Part shown: positions 14,852 through 16,268 of the stretch, in pieces
How the letters are laid out: the number at the start of each line of letters is the position of its first letter
Numbering within the stretch: the stretch's first letter is position 1
Origin: DASTHV01 sp035718045
Lineage (GTDB): Bacteria > Patescibacteriota > Saccharimonadia > Saccharimonadales > UBA10212
Direction of reading: 5' to 3'
NCBI GenBank assembly: GCA_035718045.1
Contig: DASTHV010000030.1
Coordinates: forward strand, 1 to 16,268
DNA: 16,268 nucleotides
Notes under the pieces: model-generated
The model's input: only the letters and a program-made list of their open reading frames with translations
Database searches by the model: none
What the model was told of the DNA's origin: nothing
Program-made: the position numbers and the translations under genes

Positions 14852-14867
14852 AGCGCAAAGCTTGTCT

Positions 14868-16268
<1,401 letters not shown>

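Larger units (their letters stand above)
14399..14867 (+). other. rRNA operon leader
   Basis: No gene is seen in this stretch. It contains a small CCGAC/GTCGG hairpin (14485-14500), a boxA-like GTTCATTGAAAA (14524-14535) as found in antiterminated rRNA operons, a 10-bp hairpin GCCTTCGGCA/TGTCGGAGGC (14553-14575), a perfect 7-bp stem with a GCAA tetraloop (14590-14607), a heptad block at 14614, and a compound hairpin close to the 16S 5' end (14810-14851). These probably serve antitermination and pre-rRNA processing. The RNase III stem partner 3' of 16S is outside the window. Confidence 0.6.

Overview
The window looks like a chromosomal segment of a Candidate Phyla Radiation (Patescibacteria) bacterium, most likely Saccharibacteria (TM7) or a close relative. 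The best evidence is the partial 16S rRNA gene at the right end. It carries spellings I associate with TM7, such as GCCGCGGTCATAC in the 530 loop, GTGTAGGAGTGAAATCCGTAG, AAACATAAAGGAATTGACGG and GTAAAGAGTTGCGTAGG. TGA is used as a stop codon, so the standard bacterial code fits. No database search was possible; family names come from reading motifs in the proteins.

Layout. 1-300: the end of a small GC-rich membrane-protein ORF and a stack of terminator hairpins. 370-747: an orphan hypothetical gene. 787-3457, minus strand: rplT, rpmI and infC in the classic IF3-L35-L20 order, and upstream of them comM. infC appears to start at a rare ATA codon. 3458-3941: a long gene-free leader with hairpins, a promoter and a DnaA-box-like site. 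3942-4448, minus strand: a Nudix hydrolase with a degenerate Nudix box. 4449-4932: operator-like dyads and a probable structured non-coding RNA with its own terminator. 4933-8702, plus strand: a small multi-pass membrane protein, a proline-rich protein with a conserved C-terminus, and a large membrane-anchored VirD4/TraD-like ATPase whose start overlaps the stop of the proline-rich gene. 8820-9458: two small GC-rich genes on the minus strand, an island inside the plus-strand block. 9751-14365: gyrB and gyrA. 14366-14867: a promoter nested in the gyrA terminator, then a structured rRNA leader. 14868 to the end: 16S rRNA, cut by the window edge.

The genes on the left run leftward and nearly all those on the right run rightward, diverging around 4450-4930. 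Highly expressed genes (ribosomal proteins, IF3, gyrase, rRNA) lie on both sides. This would fit a replication origin nearby, but it is only a hypothesis.

The most unusual structure is a set of period-7 tandem repeats, each with a different word, at four places: downstream of the comM leader promoter (3560-3594), between gyrB and gyrA (11726-11805), in the rRNA leader (14614-14641), and inside the 16S gene. The copy inside 16S is an AT-rich insertion of about 120 nt that extends helix 6 (V1) as a long hairpin. Several genes (4933, 5359, and perhaps comM and the Nudix gene) have a -10-like hexamer 6-8 nt before the ATG and no Shine-Dalgarno, suggesting leaderless mRNAs. rplT, gyrA and the two island genes have clear Shine-Dalgarno sequences.
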